A stretch of 64,000 nucleotides of DNA from Ailurus styani (GCA_002007465.1 LNAC01000761.1:441401-505400), one strand, 5' to 3'. Shown: positions 24,917 through 36,489, numbered from the stretch's first letter. The notes: generated from the letters alone by a model not told the origin. Numbers and translations: made by a program.

Positions 24917-25107
24917 GGACGCCAGGGTGGCTCAGTCTCGAGCATCTTCCTTTGGCTGGGGTGATGATCCCAGGGTCCTGGGATGGAGCCCCACATAGGG
25001 CTCCTTGCTCAGCAGGGAGCCTTCTTCCTCCTCTGCCTGCTGCTCCCCCTGCTTGTGCTCTCTTTTTGTTCTCTCTCTCTGACAAAAAAATAAAATCTTA
25101 AAAAAAA
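24917..25107 (+). mobile_element. CAN-SINE, sense, with target-site duplication
   Basis: A full CAN-SINE from GGGACGCCAGGGTGGCTCAG to ATAAAATCTTAAAAAAA. The 12-nt word ATTATAAAGATT occurs immediately before (24904-24915) and after (25108-25119) the element, a clean target-site duplication that proves retrotransposition. The frames on both strands here (Ala/Gly-rich on minus) are SINE-derived. Confidence 0.95.
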
Positions 25108-25119
25108 TTATAAAGATTC

Positions 25120-25890
25120 TTCTGTGTCATATGAAAAGCTTTAGTTCACTTATTTTCACTAACCCAGAAAATTCTATTGTGTGGACATTACCAATATACA
25201 CTTACCCATTCGCTTATCTAGTGACATTTGCTTTGTTTTAGGATTTGCATTTATATAATGCTGCTCTATAAACACGGGCTCTTGAATGAAATTCTTTGGT
25301 ATATATGGAGCTCTATCCTGGTTTTTCCTTTGTTCAAATATCCATGTTATATTCATATTGAACATCAGGAGGCATTTTGAAAATAATTAAAATAGTTTGT
25401 TACTAGAAACTATGTAATCATTATCTTGTATACAAAATGCTAACCTAAGAAACGTTGTATCTGGCTCACAAATATGAAGGGACTTGAGGGGCTGTGAGAA
25501 AATACTCTGTAGATAGAATTTAAAACTATAAAATATTGAATGAAAAATGTGAAGCAATTTTATGTCTTTTTAAATGCTTTGACTTTATTGAATTTATTCA
25601 ACAATAAACTTAGAGTACTAATTAAAAGTAAGGTCTGATAACCTGTTTCTATTCCTTTTTGTTGTTTTTAGAGTCTATAAATAGCTTTGGAGCCACATTC
25701 CCAAAATTAGGTCATTTGTAATGAAAAATAAGTTTTTAAAAGCTTTTTCCTCTTTGGAATGGCATGGTACTTTTAATGGCATCCTCCGTTAGGAAGAAAA
25801 GTAGTTCACTCCATGTTTATAGGAACATTAGCACAGTGTGGTTTTGCATGGTTAAGTAGTAAATCTGTGAAATATTTGGGAATAATGTCT
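25120..25890. other. AT-rich non-coding DNA
   Basis: No gene or recognised repeat. The short minus-strand frame 25174-25365 has no identifiable domain. Confidence 0.3.
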
Positions 25891-25906
25891 TTATTCCTTG
25901 GAGTAG

Positions 25907-26124
25907 ATTTTATTTTTCTTTTTGAAGATTTATTTATTTGAGAGAGAGAAAGCATGTGCACAGGCATGGGGGGGAGCTCAGGGAGAGGGAGAGAGAAACT
26001 TAAGCAGACTCTGTGCTGAGCATGGACCCCGATGTGGGGGTTCTGTCTCTAGACCCTGAGGTCACAACCTGAGCTGAAACCAAGAATCAGATGCTTAACC
26101 AACTGTGCCACCCAGGCACCCCTA
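25907..26124 (-). mobile_element. CAN-SINE, antisense, sitting in the L1 tail
   Basis: The plus strand has TTGAAGATTTATTTATTTG, the GA-rich body, AAGCAGACTCTGTGCTGAGC, AGGTCACAACCTGAGCTG and GTGCCACCCAGGCACCCC. It lies where the poly-A end of the adjoining antisense LINE-1 should be, inside that element's target duplication, so it inserted into the L1 tail or next to it. Confidence 0.88.
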
Positions 26125-26537
26125 CTTAATACTTCTTTTAAATTTAAATGTTAGTTAGCATACAGTGTGCAATACTGGTTTCTGGAGTAGAATTCAGTGA
26201 TTCATCACCTAATACAAAACCCAGTGCTCATCACAACCAGGTGCTCCCTTTAATATTCATCATCTCTTTAGCCCATCCCCCATCCACCTCCCTTCATCAA
26301 CCCTCAGCTTATTCTCTATTGTTAAGAGTCTCCTATGGTTTGTTTCCCTCTCCACTTTTTTCTCTTTTTCCCTTGCCCATATGTTCTTCGGTTTTCTTTC
26401 TTAAATTCCACATATGAGTGAGATTGTAGGGTATTTGTCTTTTTCTGACTTATTTCACTTAGCATAATATACTCTAGCTCCATCCATGTCATGGCAAATA
26501 GCAAGATTTCATTATTTTTGATGGCCAAGTAATATTC

Positions 26538-26581
<44 letters not shown>

Positions 26582-26710
26582 ACACACATCATATCTTCTT
26601 TATTTATTCATCAGTTAATGGAAAATTGGGCTCTCTCCATAGTTTGGCTATTGTTGACAGTGCTGCTATAAATATTGGGGTGCATGTACCCCTTTGAATT
26701 TGTATTTTTG
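26125..26710 (-). mobile_element. LINE-1 3' fragment, antisense, with flanking TSD
   Basis: The plus strand is the complement of a carnivore L1 3' end: TGTTAGTTAGCATACAGTG, GAATTCAGTGATTCATCACC, CCAGTGCTCATCACAACCAG, TTAAGAGTCTCCTATGG, GACTTATTTCACTTAGCATA and GTGCTGCTATAAATATTGGG. The word TATTCCTTGGAGTAG occurs at 25892-25906 and again at 26711-26725, so the L1 plus the SINE in its tail are bounded by one target duplication. The copy is 5'-truncated. Confidence 0.88.
26539..26580. repeat. (TG)n microsatellite
   Basis: About 21 uninterrupted TG units, continuing as CACACACA after a TA step, lie within the antisense L1 at the position where many L1 copies carry a short GT run. The His/Thr repeat frame on the minus strand is an artefact of this. 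Confidence 0.97.
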
Positions 26711-26884
26711 TATTCCTTGGAGTAGGTTTTAAATAGAACAGTATTGCAATGTGTAGGAAAATGCAGGTTTAGCATATTAGTTGCATGCCCAATAAAAATA
26801 AAATGTAGATTAACTGTAAAAATAAATCTTTGAACAATCTGTGTGTAAAAATAAATATATATGCAGCACAATGTATAGGTTAGG

Positions 26885-27110
26885 CATATGGATTTTAGCC
26901 AATCACACCTGAGATGAGTCCTTATATTTCATAAAGACTGTGTGAAATTGGACAACTAACTAAATCTCTCTATATTGAGTTGTTTCATAAAGAAAGGGGA
27001 ATAAAGATAGCACCTACCTCATACAGTTGTTCTGGGATTAAGTGAGATTATGTATCAAAATGTCCTTTGCGGTATCTGACATAAGTATTAAATACGTGCT
27101 ACCTCTTATT
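26885..27110 (+). repeat. MIR element, sense
   Basis: MIR-like order: TGTGTGAAATTGGACAACTAA, CTAAATCTCTCTATATTGAG, TAGCACCTACCTCATACAGT, TGTTCTGGGATTAAGTGAG, ending with GTATTAAATACGTGCTACC. Confidence 0.7.
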
Positions 27111-27298
27111 AAGAGAATTTCTAGGGAAAATGTCATTCCCTAGTGTAGTGAAGATAAAACATTCTTATATTAATAGATCAGTGAAAATCCACTTCACTTT
27201 GAAGAACTCTGACAGGAACTTCCAGGAGCCATAAGATCAAGTAGTCTTTTCCTGAATAACAATACATCTAGATGCTTATCTTACTTATTTTTACTTTT

Positions 27299-27697
27299 TT
27301 AAAAAATTTTTATTTATGGGCGCCTGGGTGGCTCAGTGGGTTAAAGCCGCTGCCTTCGGCTCAGGTCATGATCCCAGGGTCCTGGGATCGAGGCCCACAT
27401 CGGGCTTTCTGCTCAGCAGGGAGCCTGCTTCCTCCTCTCTCTCTGCCTGCCTCTCTGCCTACTTGTAATCTCTCTCTGTGTCAAATGAATAAATAAAATC
27501 TTTAAAAAAAATAAAATTTTTATTTATTTGACAGAAAGAGAGTGCGAGAGAGCTCAAACAGGGGGAGCAGCAGAGGGAGAGGGAGAAGCAGACTCCCCAC
27601 TGAGCAGGGAGCCCGATGTGGGGCTTGATTCCAGGACCCTGGCATCATGAACTGAGTTCAAGGCAGACGCTTAACAACTGACCCATCCAGGCTCTCC
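27299..27697 (-). mobile_element. Older CAN-SINE, antisense, split by a younger SINE
   Basis: The body at 27525-27697 (GACAGAAAGAGAGTGCGAG to AACTGACCCATCCAGG) is an antisense CAN-SINE. Its AT-rich tail is found on both sides of the sense SINE at 27318-27510, with AAAATTTTTATTTAT duplicated at each side. The younger element therefore landed in the A-rich tail of this one. Confidence 0.88.
27318..27512 (+). mobile_element. Young mustelid-type CAN-SINE, sense, nested
   Basis: Nearly consensus head GGGCGCCTGGGTGGCTCAGT and GGGTTAAAGCCGCTGCCTTC, body with CTGCCTACTTGTAATCTCTC, and tail AATAAATAAAATCTTTAAAA. The flanking duplicated word AAAATTTTTATTTAT comes from the older SINE's tail. Low divergence suggests recent insertion. 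Confidence 0.95.
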
Positions 27698-29130
27698 TAG
27701 ATGCTTATTTTAAAGGGAGAAACTTAAAATTGGAGAAAAACTGCTTGCAAGGAGATACTATTTGTAGCAGAGTACTGGAAATAAGTGGAAAGAGCCTTAA
27801 GTAAATCCATTTCACTGGACAGAATATTTTGCAGCCATTAACAGTAATAATTATGATGATTATGGCAAGACATAAAAATGCTCACAGCAGAAATGAAAAA
27901 AAAATCCAATATGATATTTGTGTGTATATATATTATGAAGAGGACTACGTAAAGATGGACCAGAAGAGAACACAGTGTCCTGTTGACCCAGTGACTGTGA
28001 ATAAGAATTGATGGGGATTTATGGGGGACAGTCTACTAACTTAATACCAGGTGTTCTTGGCATCTAAGGTAATTGATTGAGGAGTAGCATGTGAAAATTT
28101 CCTAAGGGCTTGCTTTACTCCCCATAAACTCAATTCTGTCTCCTCCCATAGCAAGCTAGCTCAGTCAGCTCTCTTTTCTGTCTTCATCTACATGTCTCAT
28201 CAAGAACGTGGCAGTAACAAGTTGACTGAATATAAAATACTCAGGAAAAAAAAAAGTTAAGCAAGCAATGTCAGTGTTCAAGTGTTCTTTCTGAGCAGAT
28301 TCATAGTTGTGTGCTGACTACAAAGACATTCTGTCTCATCCGTAAATTGTTCGGCCGCTAGACAAACTTGTTTTTATATAACAGGATTAATGGTAGGACT
28401 ACAAGTACAAACCTAGTTTGGTGGCCCAAACAAGTTAGGAGTTTGCAAAGGTGCAAGGCTGTGACAATGACGGGTAGAATCCAGCAGTTAAATGACAGAT
28501 GGTATTACTCATGCTGTTAGTTTTCAGGCCCCAAAACTCCAGTCTTCATCTTTTCCATATAAGATAAGGCTTTATAAGGAATACTATCTGTGAGAAGCAT
28601 TTTTCTTCAGGAAGCCTGTATAGGCTTGCTTTATTGCACCCTTGATTTCAGACTCTCCTATCAGAAAGTTCAGGTTCCTGCTGTGACTGTTGAGTTGACA
28701 AAGGCCTTTTTATTCACAAAATGAAGCTGTACGTTTTAATAATGATACATTCTGTGATTTTACAAAGGGGAACCGATGATGGAATTGTATGAAGGCAATG
28801 GTTTTTAACATAAATCATAACTCTGTCCTCAAGTAGGATATTAACATATATTAAAGGTAGAGATGTGATTGACCAGCCAATTTGATTTCACTTAAAGGAA
28901 ACCAAATGTTTATCATTGTAGTCAAATATCTGTTATTAGTATGAGATAGCTACTATAATTTCTAAGATGGTCCATTAAAGGTACAAGATACTACAGGAAT
29001 TTTTCTCGCACTGAAATTAGTTACATAGTTGAACGGTGAGTAAGTGGCTTTATACAAGATGGTTTTGAGTTGTGTTCTTAAACCAAGACACCCTTTCTTT
29101 CCATACTGGATATGTATTAAATAATACAAC
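27698..29130. other. Unique non-coding DNA
   Basis: No gene and no clear repeat. The sequence is complex and moderately AT-rich. The frame 27829-28011 has no recognisable domain. Confidence 0.3.
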
Positions 29131-29132
29131 TT

Positions 29133-29335
29133 AGGGACTCCTGGGGGGTTCAGTCAATTAAGTGTCAGTCTTCAGCTCAGGTCATGATCCTAGGGTCCTG
29201 GGATGGAGCTCCACCTTTGGCTCCCTGCTCAGCAGGGAATCTGCTTCTTCCTCTCCCTCTGCGTACCACGACCCCCCTGCCACTGCTCATACATGTGCAC
29301 GCTCTCTCAAATCTTTGTAAAAAAAAATAATAATA
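29133..29335 (+). mobile_element. CAN-SINE, sense, with TSD
   Basis: Head GGGACTCCTGGGGGGTTCAG, core TCAGGTCATGATCCTAGGG and an altered body (CGTACCACGACCCCCCTG) without the usual A-rich ending. ATAATACAA occurs just before the element (near 29121) and again just after it (near 29334), a probable target duplication. Confidence 0.88.
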
Positions 29336-29924
29336 ATACAAGGTTAGAACTAGAAGGAACTTTGAAAGCATTGAATTTAATAATTTGGATTAGTCATTGT
29401 CACCTATATTCTTGTTGAAAACAAAGATTTCTCTGGATGGGGAGAGGTCTTCTCATTCTGTATGTCGGTGTTTCTTGCTATAGCTCTGTGTCTCCCTGCC
29501 CCCGATGAAGAACATTGAGGACTCTGAAATAGATGACAGAGTCAGATGCTGCTTTGCAAAAGCAGTGCCACCAAGTGTGTATGGAAAAGGCCTAGCAGAG
29601 TTCAGATGATACTTCTGAAGAAATCATTTAAAGAGATCCTCAAATCCATCATACCAAGCCCCAAAGCTGTGGTAAATTTGTCCTCCCCTGCAGCTCCTCT
29701 CTGTTCGGGGCTTGCTTTTAAGAGCTTGATGGGGCAGGAAGTAAGTGAAAATAATTGACCAGATTCTCTTTCGTTTCATCCACTTGGCTTTTGTACTTAT
29801 AAAATAAAAATAATTGGAAATCATCAAATCATTATTTTCATCCCGAAAGCTTCATAGAAGAAATCTGTTAAAATACACTGTCAAACATGTGAGAAGATTG
29901 TCAGATTTATTGACTTGTCTCCCA

Positions 29925-30010
29925 TGAATTAAGACCTACCTTGTGTTTGGCACTGGGCTAAGCCCTTAGGGGTATAATAAAAAGAGACGCTCTCTGTTTT
30001 CAGAAACTTA
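29925..30010 (-). repeat. L2-type relic, antisense
   Basis: TTGTGTTTGGCACTGGGCTA, GCCCTTAGGGGTATAATAAA and CAGAAACTTATGAGC follow the complement of the L2 3' end (TGCCAGGCACTG...GGAGCTTA). Short and decayed. Confidence 0.5.
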
Positions 30011-30739
30011 TGAGCTATTATGACTTTATCAATTAGAATTCTACAGTAAAGATGATCTCCTCTAAAGAGTTTCATAAGTATTAATAATAGTTTTTTTTTT
30101 CCTGGCTTCTGTTTTCCTCTCCTCAAACATACCTGTGGTACTTACTCATACAGTATTTATGAAAAAGGTGGCCTGAATAAAAAAAGTGAGTCATGTGAAC
30201 AAAGATTCAGTTTCAAGTCACAAGTGTATAAATCAGGCATGCAATTTGGTCTGAGATCTGAAGGCTGAAAGATTGGTGGAGGATTCAATTTTCCTGCTTT
30301 CAGATTATTTGGGATATGACCTAGCTTAACAGGTCATGAAAATAAGCCCTTGGTTGACAAGGCAACAATTAAAACCACTTTTTTTGGTGCGTGTAACATT
30401 AAGAGTCATGCGTAAATAAGAATGTGTGAATAACTCGAATGGTCTGAGTTACCCTAGTTAGTGCACGGGCATGGCCATCCACATGCACAGACGTGGCATT
30501 CTCTGAATATTATGAGGGCATGTACCTTAAAAAAAATGTCACCCCATTACTAAAATTTGGCTCTTAGCCTCCAGATCACAAGTGTCAGCTGCGGTTTCAC
30601 CAAGCGCTCAGAGAGGCAAACTATACAAAGCATGTTACAAATTTGCCTATAATGTACCCATCAGCCTCCTAATCTTTTTAGTGATGTCCTTCTGATAAAA
30701 TCAGAGTAGTACGTACAAATGCCAGAGTTTTTAAATTTA
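30011..30739. other. Unique non-coding DNA
   Basis: No gene or recognised repeat. A T-run (30090-30099) and balanced complex sequence follow. Confidence 0.3.
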
Positions 30740-31560
30740 TATCTAACCATATGTTCTCCCTCTCCAATGTTTCTTTCCCATACCTCTCCCAAAATAACTA
30801 TCCTCCTAAATCCTATGTTCGTCATTTCTTTGGTGTTCTTTATATATTTTTATTGCATTTATAGGTATACCTAAAAAGGATATATTTTTTGTTTTTAGGA
30901 GTTTCAGGCTTGATAAATAGGGTTTATGTTGTGTGTAATTTGGGGGTCTTTTTATCTTTATATATTATTTTTTAAGATTCATCCATATTGTGTCTCACTA
31001 TATTTCATTAATTTTGACTGCTGCATGTATTTGTATACATTTGATTGTGTGAATTTACCATAGTTAATTCATCCACTTCCCTTTTGATGGGACATTTCTT
31101 TAGAATGAGACAGTGTGTAAATGTTTTTCTCCAGAAATATTCCCAGCGTCTGGAGGATTTTTTCAAAATCAACCCTTAAATTTTTTTCCATCTGCAAATT
31201 CTATCATGATTATTCCTAGGTTTTTGATACTTTAAAACATGTTGCTATGAATTTTCTTACATGTGTCTCTGGGAATGTATGTTTAAGACATACATTCCCT
31301 GGACATATATATTTGAGTGTGGAGTTGTTAGGTCATAGGAAATTTATTATTTTTTAGGGTGGTTATATCATTTTACATTTTTATCATCTATTGTAGATTT
31401 ACATGTTTACTCATACTTGATGGTATCAAGCTTTTTAATTTTTGCCAATCAATACACATAAAACTGTCCTTTTGTGGTTTTGATTTGCGTTTATTGGATC
31501 ACTTTTTAATATCTCTTCATAGTTTATTGATATATATGGTTCCTTTTCTATAAAATTCCT
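30740..31560 (-). mobile_element. LINE-1 3' fragment, antisense, old (L1M-like)
   Basis: The plus strand shows the old L1 3' UTR complement: CTATCCTCCTAAATCCTATG, TTAAGATTCATCCATATTGTG, GACTGCTGCATGTATTTG, TGATGGGACATTTCTTTAG, TAGGTCATAGGAAATTT and ATGGTATCAAGCTTTTTAAT. Highly diverged, with no intact frames. Confidence 0.75.
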
Positions 31561-31624
31561 ATCTATGTCTTTTTTTTTAAATGTGGAAAACACTGTTGGA
31601 TGCTTGCCCAATATTTTTTTCCTC

Positions 31625-31662
31625 TTTTAAGATTTTATCTGCGCACGCACACACGCACGCAT

Positions 31663-31708
<46 letters not shown>

Positions 31709-31859
31709 ATGGGGGAGGGACAGAGAGAGAGAGAGAATCTGAAGCAGACTCCACCCTGAGTGCGAGCCTAACCAGGGGCTCACTCTCACGACCATGAGAT
31801 CATGACCCGAGCTGAAACCAAGAGTTGGAAGCTTAACTAAGGAGTCACCAGGTGCCCCC
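31625..31859 (-). mobile_element. CAN-SINE, antisense, containing a CA microsatellite
   Basis: The plus strand has TTTTAAGATTTTATCTGCGC, a CA expansion, a GACAGAGAGAGAGAGAATC body, GAAGCAGACTCCACCCTGAG, CATGAGATCATGACCCGAG and AGTCACCAGGTGCCCCC. The CA repeat replaces part of the CT-rich body. Confidence 0.88.
31641..31706. repeat. (CA)n microsatellite with CG interruptions
   Basis: The first part is GCGCACGCACACACGCACGC-like and the rest is a pure CA run of about 20 units. It is internal to the antisense SINE. Confidence 0.97.
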
Positions 31860-31900
31860 ACTTTTCCTTATTATGAGAGCCTAACTTTTCTTTCTCACTA

Positions 31901-32016
31901 CCTCTTTTTTTTCTCTCTCTCCCTCCTCTTTCTTTCCTTCTTTCCTTCCTCCCTCTTTCTCTTTCTTTCTCTCCTTCCCCTTTCCTTTCCCTCCCCTCCC
32001 CTTCCCTTCCCTTTCC
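31901..32016. repeat. Pure polypyrimidine tract, 116 nt
   Basis: An uninterrupted C/T run on the plus strand made of TTCC, TTTC and CCCTCC words. It immediately follows the SINE head at 31859. Such long homopurine-homopyrimidine runs can form intramolecular triplex DNA. Confidence 0.95.
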
Positions 32017-32017
32017 A

Positions 32018-33119
32018 GTGAGGTAGGACAATACGACCTGCTAAAAGAATGCTTTTTCTTCAGATTCCTTTCTAGCAAGGGAAGAACACACGACCCATCT
32101 AATTGTAGCTATTGAGATTCTCACTTAATAAAACTCCTCAGCGATGACAATTTCATATAGGTGTGTTTATTTTCATGTTTGGCTCATGCACTTTGTAGTG
32201 TACAAAATTATTATTTAGAACTTACAGTATTCGAACAGTTACTGTACTTTCCAACTCTCAGATATATCCAAAGATAGAAGACACATATCCAAAGACAGAA
32301 GGAACAATTCTGCTAAGTAGTGGGATCTCTAGTACTGGACATACTCAGTGTTGTGGCCCTGTATTATCTCTGCCTCACTTTACCTCAGAGCTCCTGATTT
32401 ATCTTGAGGATTCCTGTAATTCTTGAAAAGCTCATTTCAATCCTGGCTCTTAAAGTGGAACACGTGATTAAGGCTAAGCCAAACAGCTGATTTGACCTCT
32501 GTGTCAGTTAATAGTAATTGGCTCTTGATTGAGGAGGTGACTTAAGGCAGCCTATCCTAGTAAGCCTAGGACTTTGCTTTGATTAGCAGGGCAAAGTTCC
32601 TCTTGGATGTAAAGATGGTACCCTGATGCCCTGGGGACTGTAAGCTCTTTGCTAACTGTGAGAAGAATTATCTTTAGGAGGGTTCAACACCATGGAGTAC
32701 CTTGTAGAGACATGGATAGAAGGTGGAACGATGGTGGTCTTATTTTGCCACTGAATTAATACTTCCTTAATATCTAATTTACTTCTGAACTTCAGAAGTA
32801 AAATGGTTCTATATGAACCAATAGAGTATCTTCATTATTTAAGCTAGTGCATTAATTAGTTGCATTTCTGTTACCTGAAACACAAAAGCATTCTAATGGA
32901 TACATTCAAACATATGCTGGGTAACACCGTGGAAGAGATGTAAGAAAAGGGATTTGGATTATAAACTGGTAGTTGAACTGAATGGTCTTGAAGAAGCTTT
33001 CAATTCTGGAATTCTAATAGGGAATGAACCTAGGTTTCTGTACTTCATTGCCTCCATGCGAGTCTAGAAATGTTGACCAGATTTCCTTTAACTGTCTGTA
33101 TGTCATACACAATGTAAGT
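32018..33119. other. Unique non-coding DNA
   Basis: No gene or interspersed repeat was recognised. Around 32266-32308 there is a short imperfect tandem repeat of ATATCCAAAGATAGAAG-like words. Confidence 0.3.
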
Positions 33120-33545
33120 TTACTCTCATTTGTTTATTTTTTGTTTATTTTATTTTATTACTTTTTATTAACATATAATATATTTGTTTCAGGGTATAGG
33201 TCTGTGATTCATCAGTCTTACACAATTCAGTGCTCACCATAGCACATACCCTCCCCAATGTCCATCACCCAGCCACCCCATTCCTCTCATTCCCTCCAGC
33301 AACCCTCAGTTTGTTGAGATTCAGAGTCTCTTATGGTTTGTCTCCCTCTTTGGTTTTGCCTTGTTTCATTTTTCCCTCCCTCACCCTATGATCCTCTTTC
33401 TTGTTTCTCAAATTCCTCATATCAGTGGGATCATATGATAATTGTCTTTCTCTGATTGACTTATTTTGTTTAACATAATATCCTCTAGTTCTATCCATGT
33501 CGTTGCAAATGGCAAGATTTCATTTTTATGGCTGCATAGTATTCC

Positions 33546-33588
<43 letters not shown>

Positions 33589-33918
33589 ACACCACATCTT
33601 CTTTATCCATTCATCTGTTGATGGACATCTAGGTTCTTCCCATAGTTTGGCTATTGTGGACATTGCTGCTATAAACAGTGGGTGCACTTGCCCCTTTGGA
33701 TCACTTCATTTGTATCTTTGGGGTAAATACCCAGTAGTGCGATTGCTGGGTCATAGGGTAGCTCTATTTTCAACTTTTTGAGGAACCTCCATACTGTTTT
33801 CCAAAGTGGCTGCACCAGCCTGCATTCCCACCAACAGTGTAGGAGGATTCCCCTTTCTCCACATTCTCACTGACATCTGTCATTTACTGACTTGTTAATT
33901 TTAGCCATTCTGACTGAC
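33120..33918 (-). mobile_element. LINE-1 3' end, antisense, young carnivore type
   Basis: The plus strand closely follows the complement of carnivore L1 3' UTR and ORF2 end: TTTATTAACATATAATATAT, CAGTGCTCACCATAGCACAT, CCCTCCCCAATGTCCATCAC, GAGTCTCTTATGGTTTGTC, TCCATAGTTTGGCTATTGTG, AATACCCAGTAGTGCGATTG and TTTTAGCCATTCTGACTG. 5'-truncated within ORF2; the poly-T end is on the left. Little divergence compared with the other fragments. Confidence 0.92.
33548..33586. repeat. (GT)n microsatellite in the L1
   Basis: About 19 GT units, expanded from the short GTGTGTGT that follows ATTCCATT in L1 copies. Confidence 0.97.
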
Positions 33919-33959
33919 GATCAGTAAAATGTTCCCCTTTTTCTAAAATGGCTTTCAAT

Positions 33960-34125
33960 TCTAAGTAGGACACTTTGGCGGGGTGGAGAGAGAGTGAGAA
34001 TCCCAAGCAGCTTCTGTTACCCATACAGAGCCTGATGTGGGGCTCCATCTCAAAACCCTGAAATCATGACCTGAGCCAAAATCAGGAGTTGGATGCTTAA
34101 CTGAGTGAGGCACCTGGATGCCCCT
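33960..34125 (-). mobile_element. CAN-SINE, antisense, tail lost
   Basis: The plus strand has GGGTGGAGAGAGAGTGAGAA, GAGCCTGATGTGGGGCTCC, CCCTGAAATCATGACCTGAG and GAGGCACCTGGATGCCCC. The A-rich tail (left side) is missing or decayed. Confidence 0.85.
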
Positions 34126-36160
34126 AGGATCCTTATTTCTAATCTAACTAGAATACTTAATTCTGGGTAGGATTTCTTTTTAATAGGTCAGTAGTATTCG
34201 GAAGAAAACAATAAGGTATGAAAGAAACCCAATGTAAAATTTTGGCCACATAGGGTCTAGGCACAACATCTTCACCTTTGTTATGCTGTTTCTTTTTATC
34301 CATTAAAAAAACAAAAGGAAAAAAGAAGATCTGCATTTATTGTCTTAGATATCCTTACCTGCTAACTATCTCTGATAAACAGGAACATATCTTTCTGGGA
34401 TAAAATTTTAGGTTGAAGCTCAATATAACCCAATTATCTTGGAATAATAGTCTACATTGAAATTGATATAAAATTTGGGATGTCTGGATGCACCTGGGAA
34501 CTCTGCAAATAGAGTGATGATAGATATATATTAAGAAAACCTCCAGCTTGGATAGATGTCACATCTCTATGGTATCTCTAACCAAGAGTGACTACCTTCT
34601 TAACAACAACAACCAAAAGAGAGGGAAAACATGGGGATAAAACCAGGGTAGGCAAGATAATGGTGCTTTCTCACTCTGTTGCTGTCCAATAAAAGTTTGG
34701 ATCATACCTGGCATAGAAAAGGAGGTCACCACCTGAGCTTGTTGGGATCATTTCCAGAGCAAGATGCCTTTGTTACAAAGAACTTCTGTTGTCTTCTTCC
34801 TGGATGATGTGTTTCAGAGCCTCACAGTTTTGGCCAACACGCCTCCATACCCTTTGTCATCTGTTCTTCTCTGGGGTACACCCCCTCCTTTTTTTTCCCC
34901 ATTAAATACTAACATTTTCTTCAGTCTTACAGAGCAGAAGGAATCTGCTCAGAGCATACCCACTGTTTACATGTATTTCAGTAACTGACCCAGTCCGCCA
35001 TAAAGATTTTAAACATCTCTAAAAAATTGAATCAAATAGAATATGTATGTCGTCTGGCTTCCATGCTTGACCAATATGAGCTGTGAGCATTAAGGGCTGA
35101 ATATGAAGAGGTGAATGAGTAAGTTTCCGGCGTCATAGATGTGAGGCCTTGATTCTGAGAGGTTCTTTTATCGTTCTCAAGAATGCAAATTATTCTGGTT
35201 ATGACAATGCAAGAAAAGTTTTAGATACTTTCTCAACAGTTCCTTTTATTTTGTGCTACGTTTACACTCTGTAAATTATTTAAATACCTTAACAGGGTGT
35301 GTTGTTTTTGTTACTTTATACTTCTATTGAAAGAACAAAATGGGAGCATCTTTTAAGTTAAAATTCAGTTGTTAGGAAAAGACATGGTCCCTTCTGTATG
35401 AAATACTCTGGAAGATTTAATCTGAGGAAATTGTTCATGTCAGCAGCTGTCACAAAACATGTGGCCTGTTTTGGAATCTGGAACAGCTGCCATGCTGAAA
35501 TACTATTTCTTTTTCATGGGGAAATAAGTATATCTGTGGCATTTGTTTTCTTTGAAGTGCTTCAGCCTTCTTATCTCTAATTTCAGATGTCAGTAGCCTG
35601 TTCGGAATGACTAAAAGAGGCAGAGAATATTCCACTGAGCTCTTAATATCTGGGGTATTCCCCAATATTCCTGCAAGAATGTTGTAAGTGTAGCTGGGGG
35701 GGAACCATCCATTCATTATGGCAGATGCCATAAAGTTTGCAAGGAAACATCCTCCAGACGACTAGGAAGGTTACAGAGACTTTCTCACAAAGTGATTTAT
35801 GGACAGTTTCCTAGAAAGAACATGGTCTCCTAACTCTGTCTGTGACACCTTAGGCCCCTTTCTTCAAGCTCCACCTTGAGTCACACATGTTCGGCCTCCC
35901 TCTGGTCTCCAGATGTGCTGTCCTTCCCTCCCATGACCCCAGTAGCTTGGGAATCTCCATTGCTGGAGAGAGGTTTTCCTAAGTAAAAGTGGCTAACTAT
36001 GCAAGGGGTGTTTTCCCACATGAACAGAGGCTTCCTAGGGCCTCTATTCTTAGTTTTTACACCACAGGTTCACTTTAATATATACATCTGTTTGAAATGT
36101 TGACTATATACACTTTTATATCTCGACACCCTAGGTATTTTCTGGATTAAAAATAACACA
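34126..36160. other. Unique non-coding DNA
   Basis: Two kilobases without a recognised gene or repeat. Short frames at 34764-34988 and 35398-35731 have no domain I recognise and no splice context. Confidence 0.3.
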
Positions 36161-36166
36161 GGGTAG

Positions 36167-36358
36167 GGCGCCTGGGTGGCTCAGTGGGTTAAAGCCTCTG
36201 CCTTCAGCTCAGGTCATGATCTCAGGGTCCTGGGACCAAGACCCGCATTGGGCTCTCTGCTCAGTGGGGAGCTTGCTTCCTCCTCTCTCTCTGCCTGCCT
36301 CTCTACCTACTTGTGATCTCTCTCTGTCAAATAAAATAAATAAAATCTTAAAAAAAAA
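36167..36358 (+). mobile_element. Young mustelid-type CAN-SINE, sense, with TSD
   Basis: Near-consensus head GGGCGCCTGGGTGGCTCAGT, body CTACCTACTTGTGATCTCTC, tail AAATAAATAAAATCTTAAAA. AACACAGG before (about 36155) and after (about 36358) is a short target duplication. Confidence 0.94.
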
Positions 36359-36489
36359 ACACAGGATAATCAGATGCTGTGGGATAGAGATTGGGGGATA
36401 ACCTGGCTTTTGATTCACTTGGTGTCTAAACTCAGAGAAGAGAGAGACCTGAAGTGGGCTGTGCATTACTAGGTGGAGAAGAGTCTGGG

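Noticed and set aside
24795..25101. Ala/Gly-rich and hydrophobic frames on opposite strands
   Set aside because: Both are translations of the CAN-SINE at 24917-25107.
26322..26585. His/Thr-repeat frame followed by an endonuclease/RT-like peptide
   Set aside because: This is the TG microsatellite plus the decayed end of antisense L1 ORF2, not a host gene.
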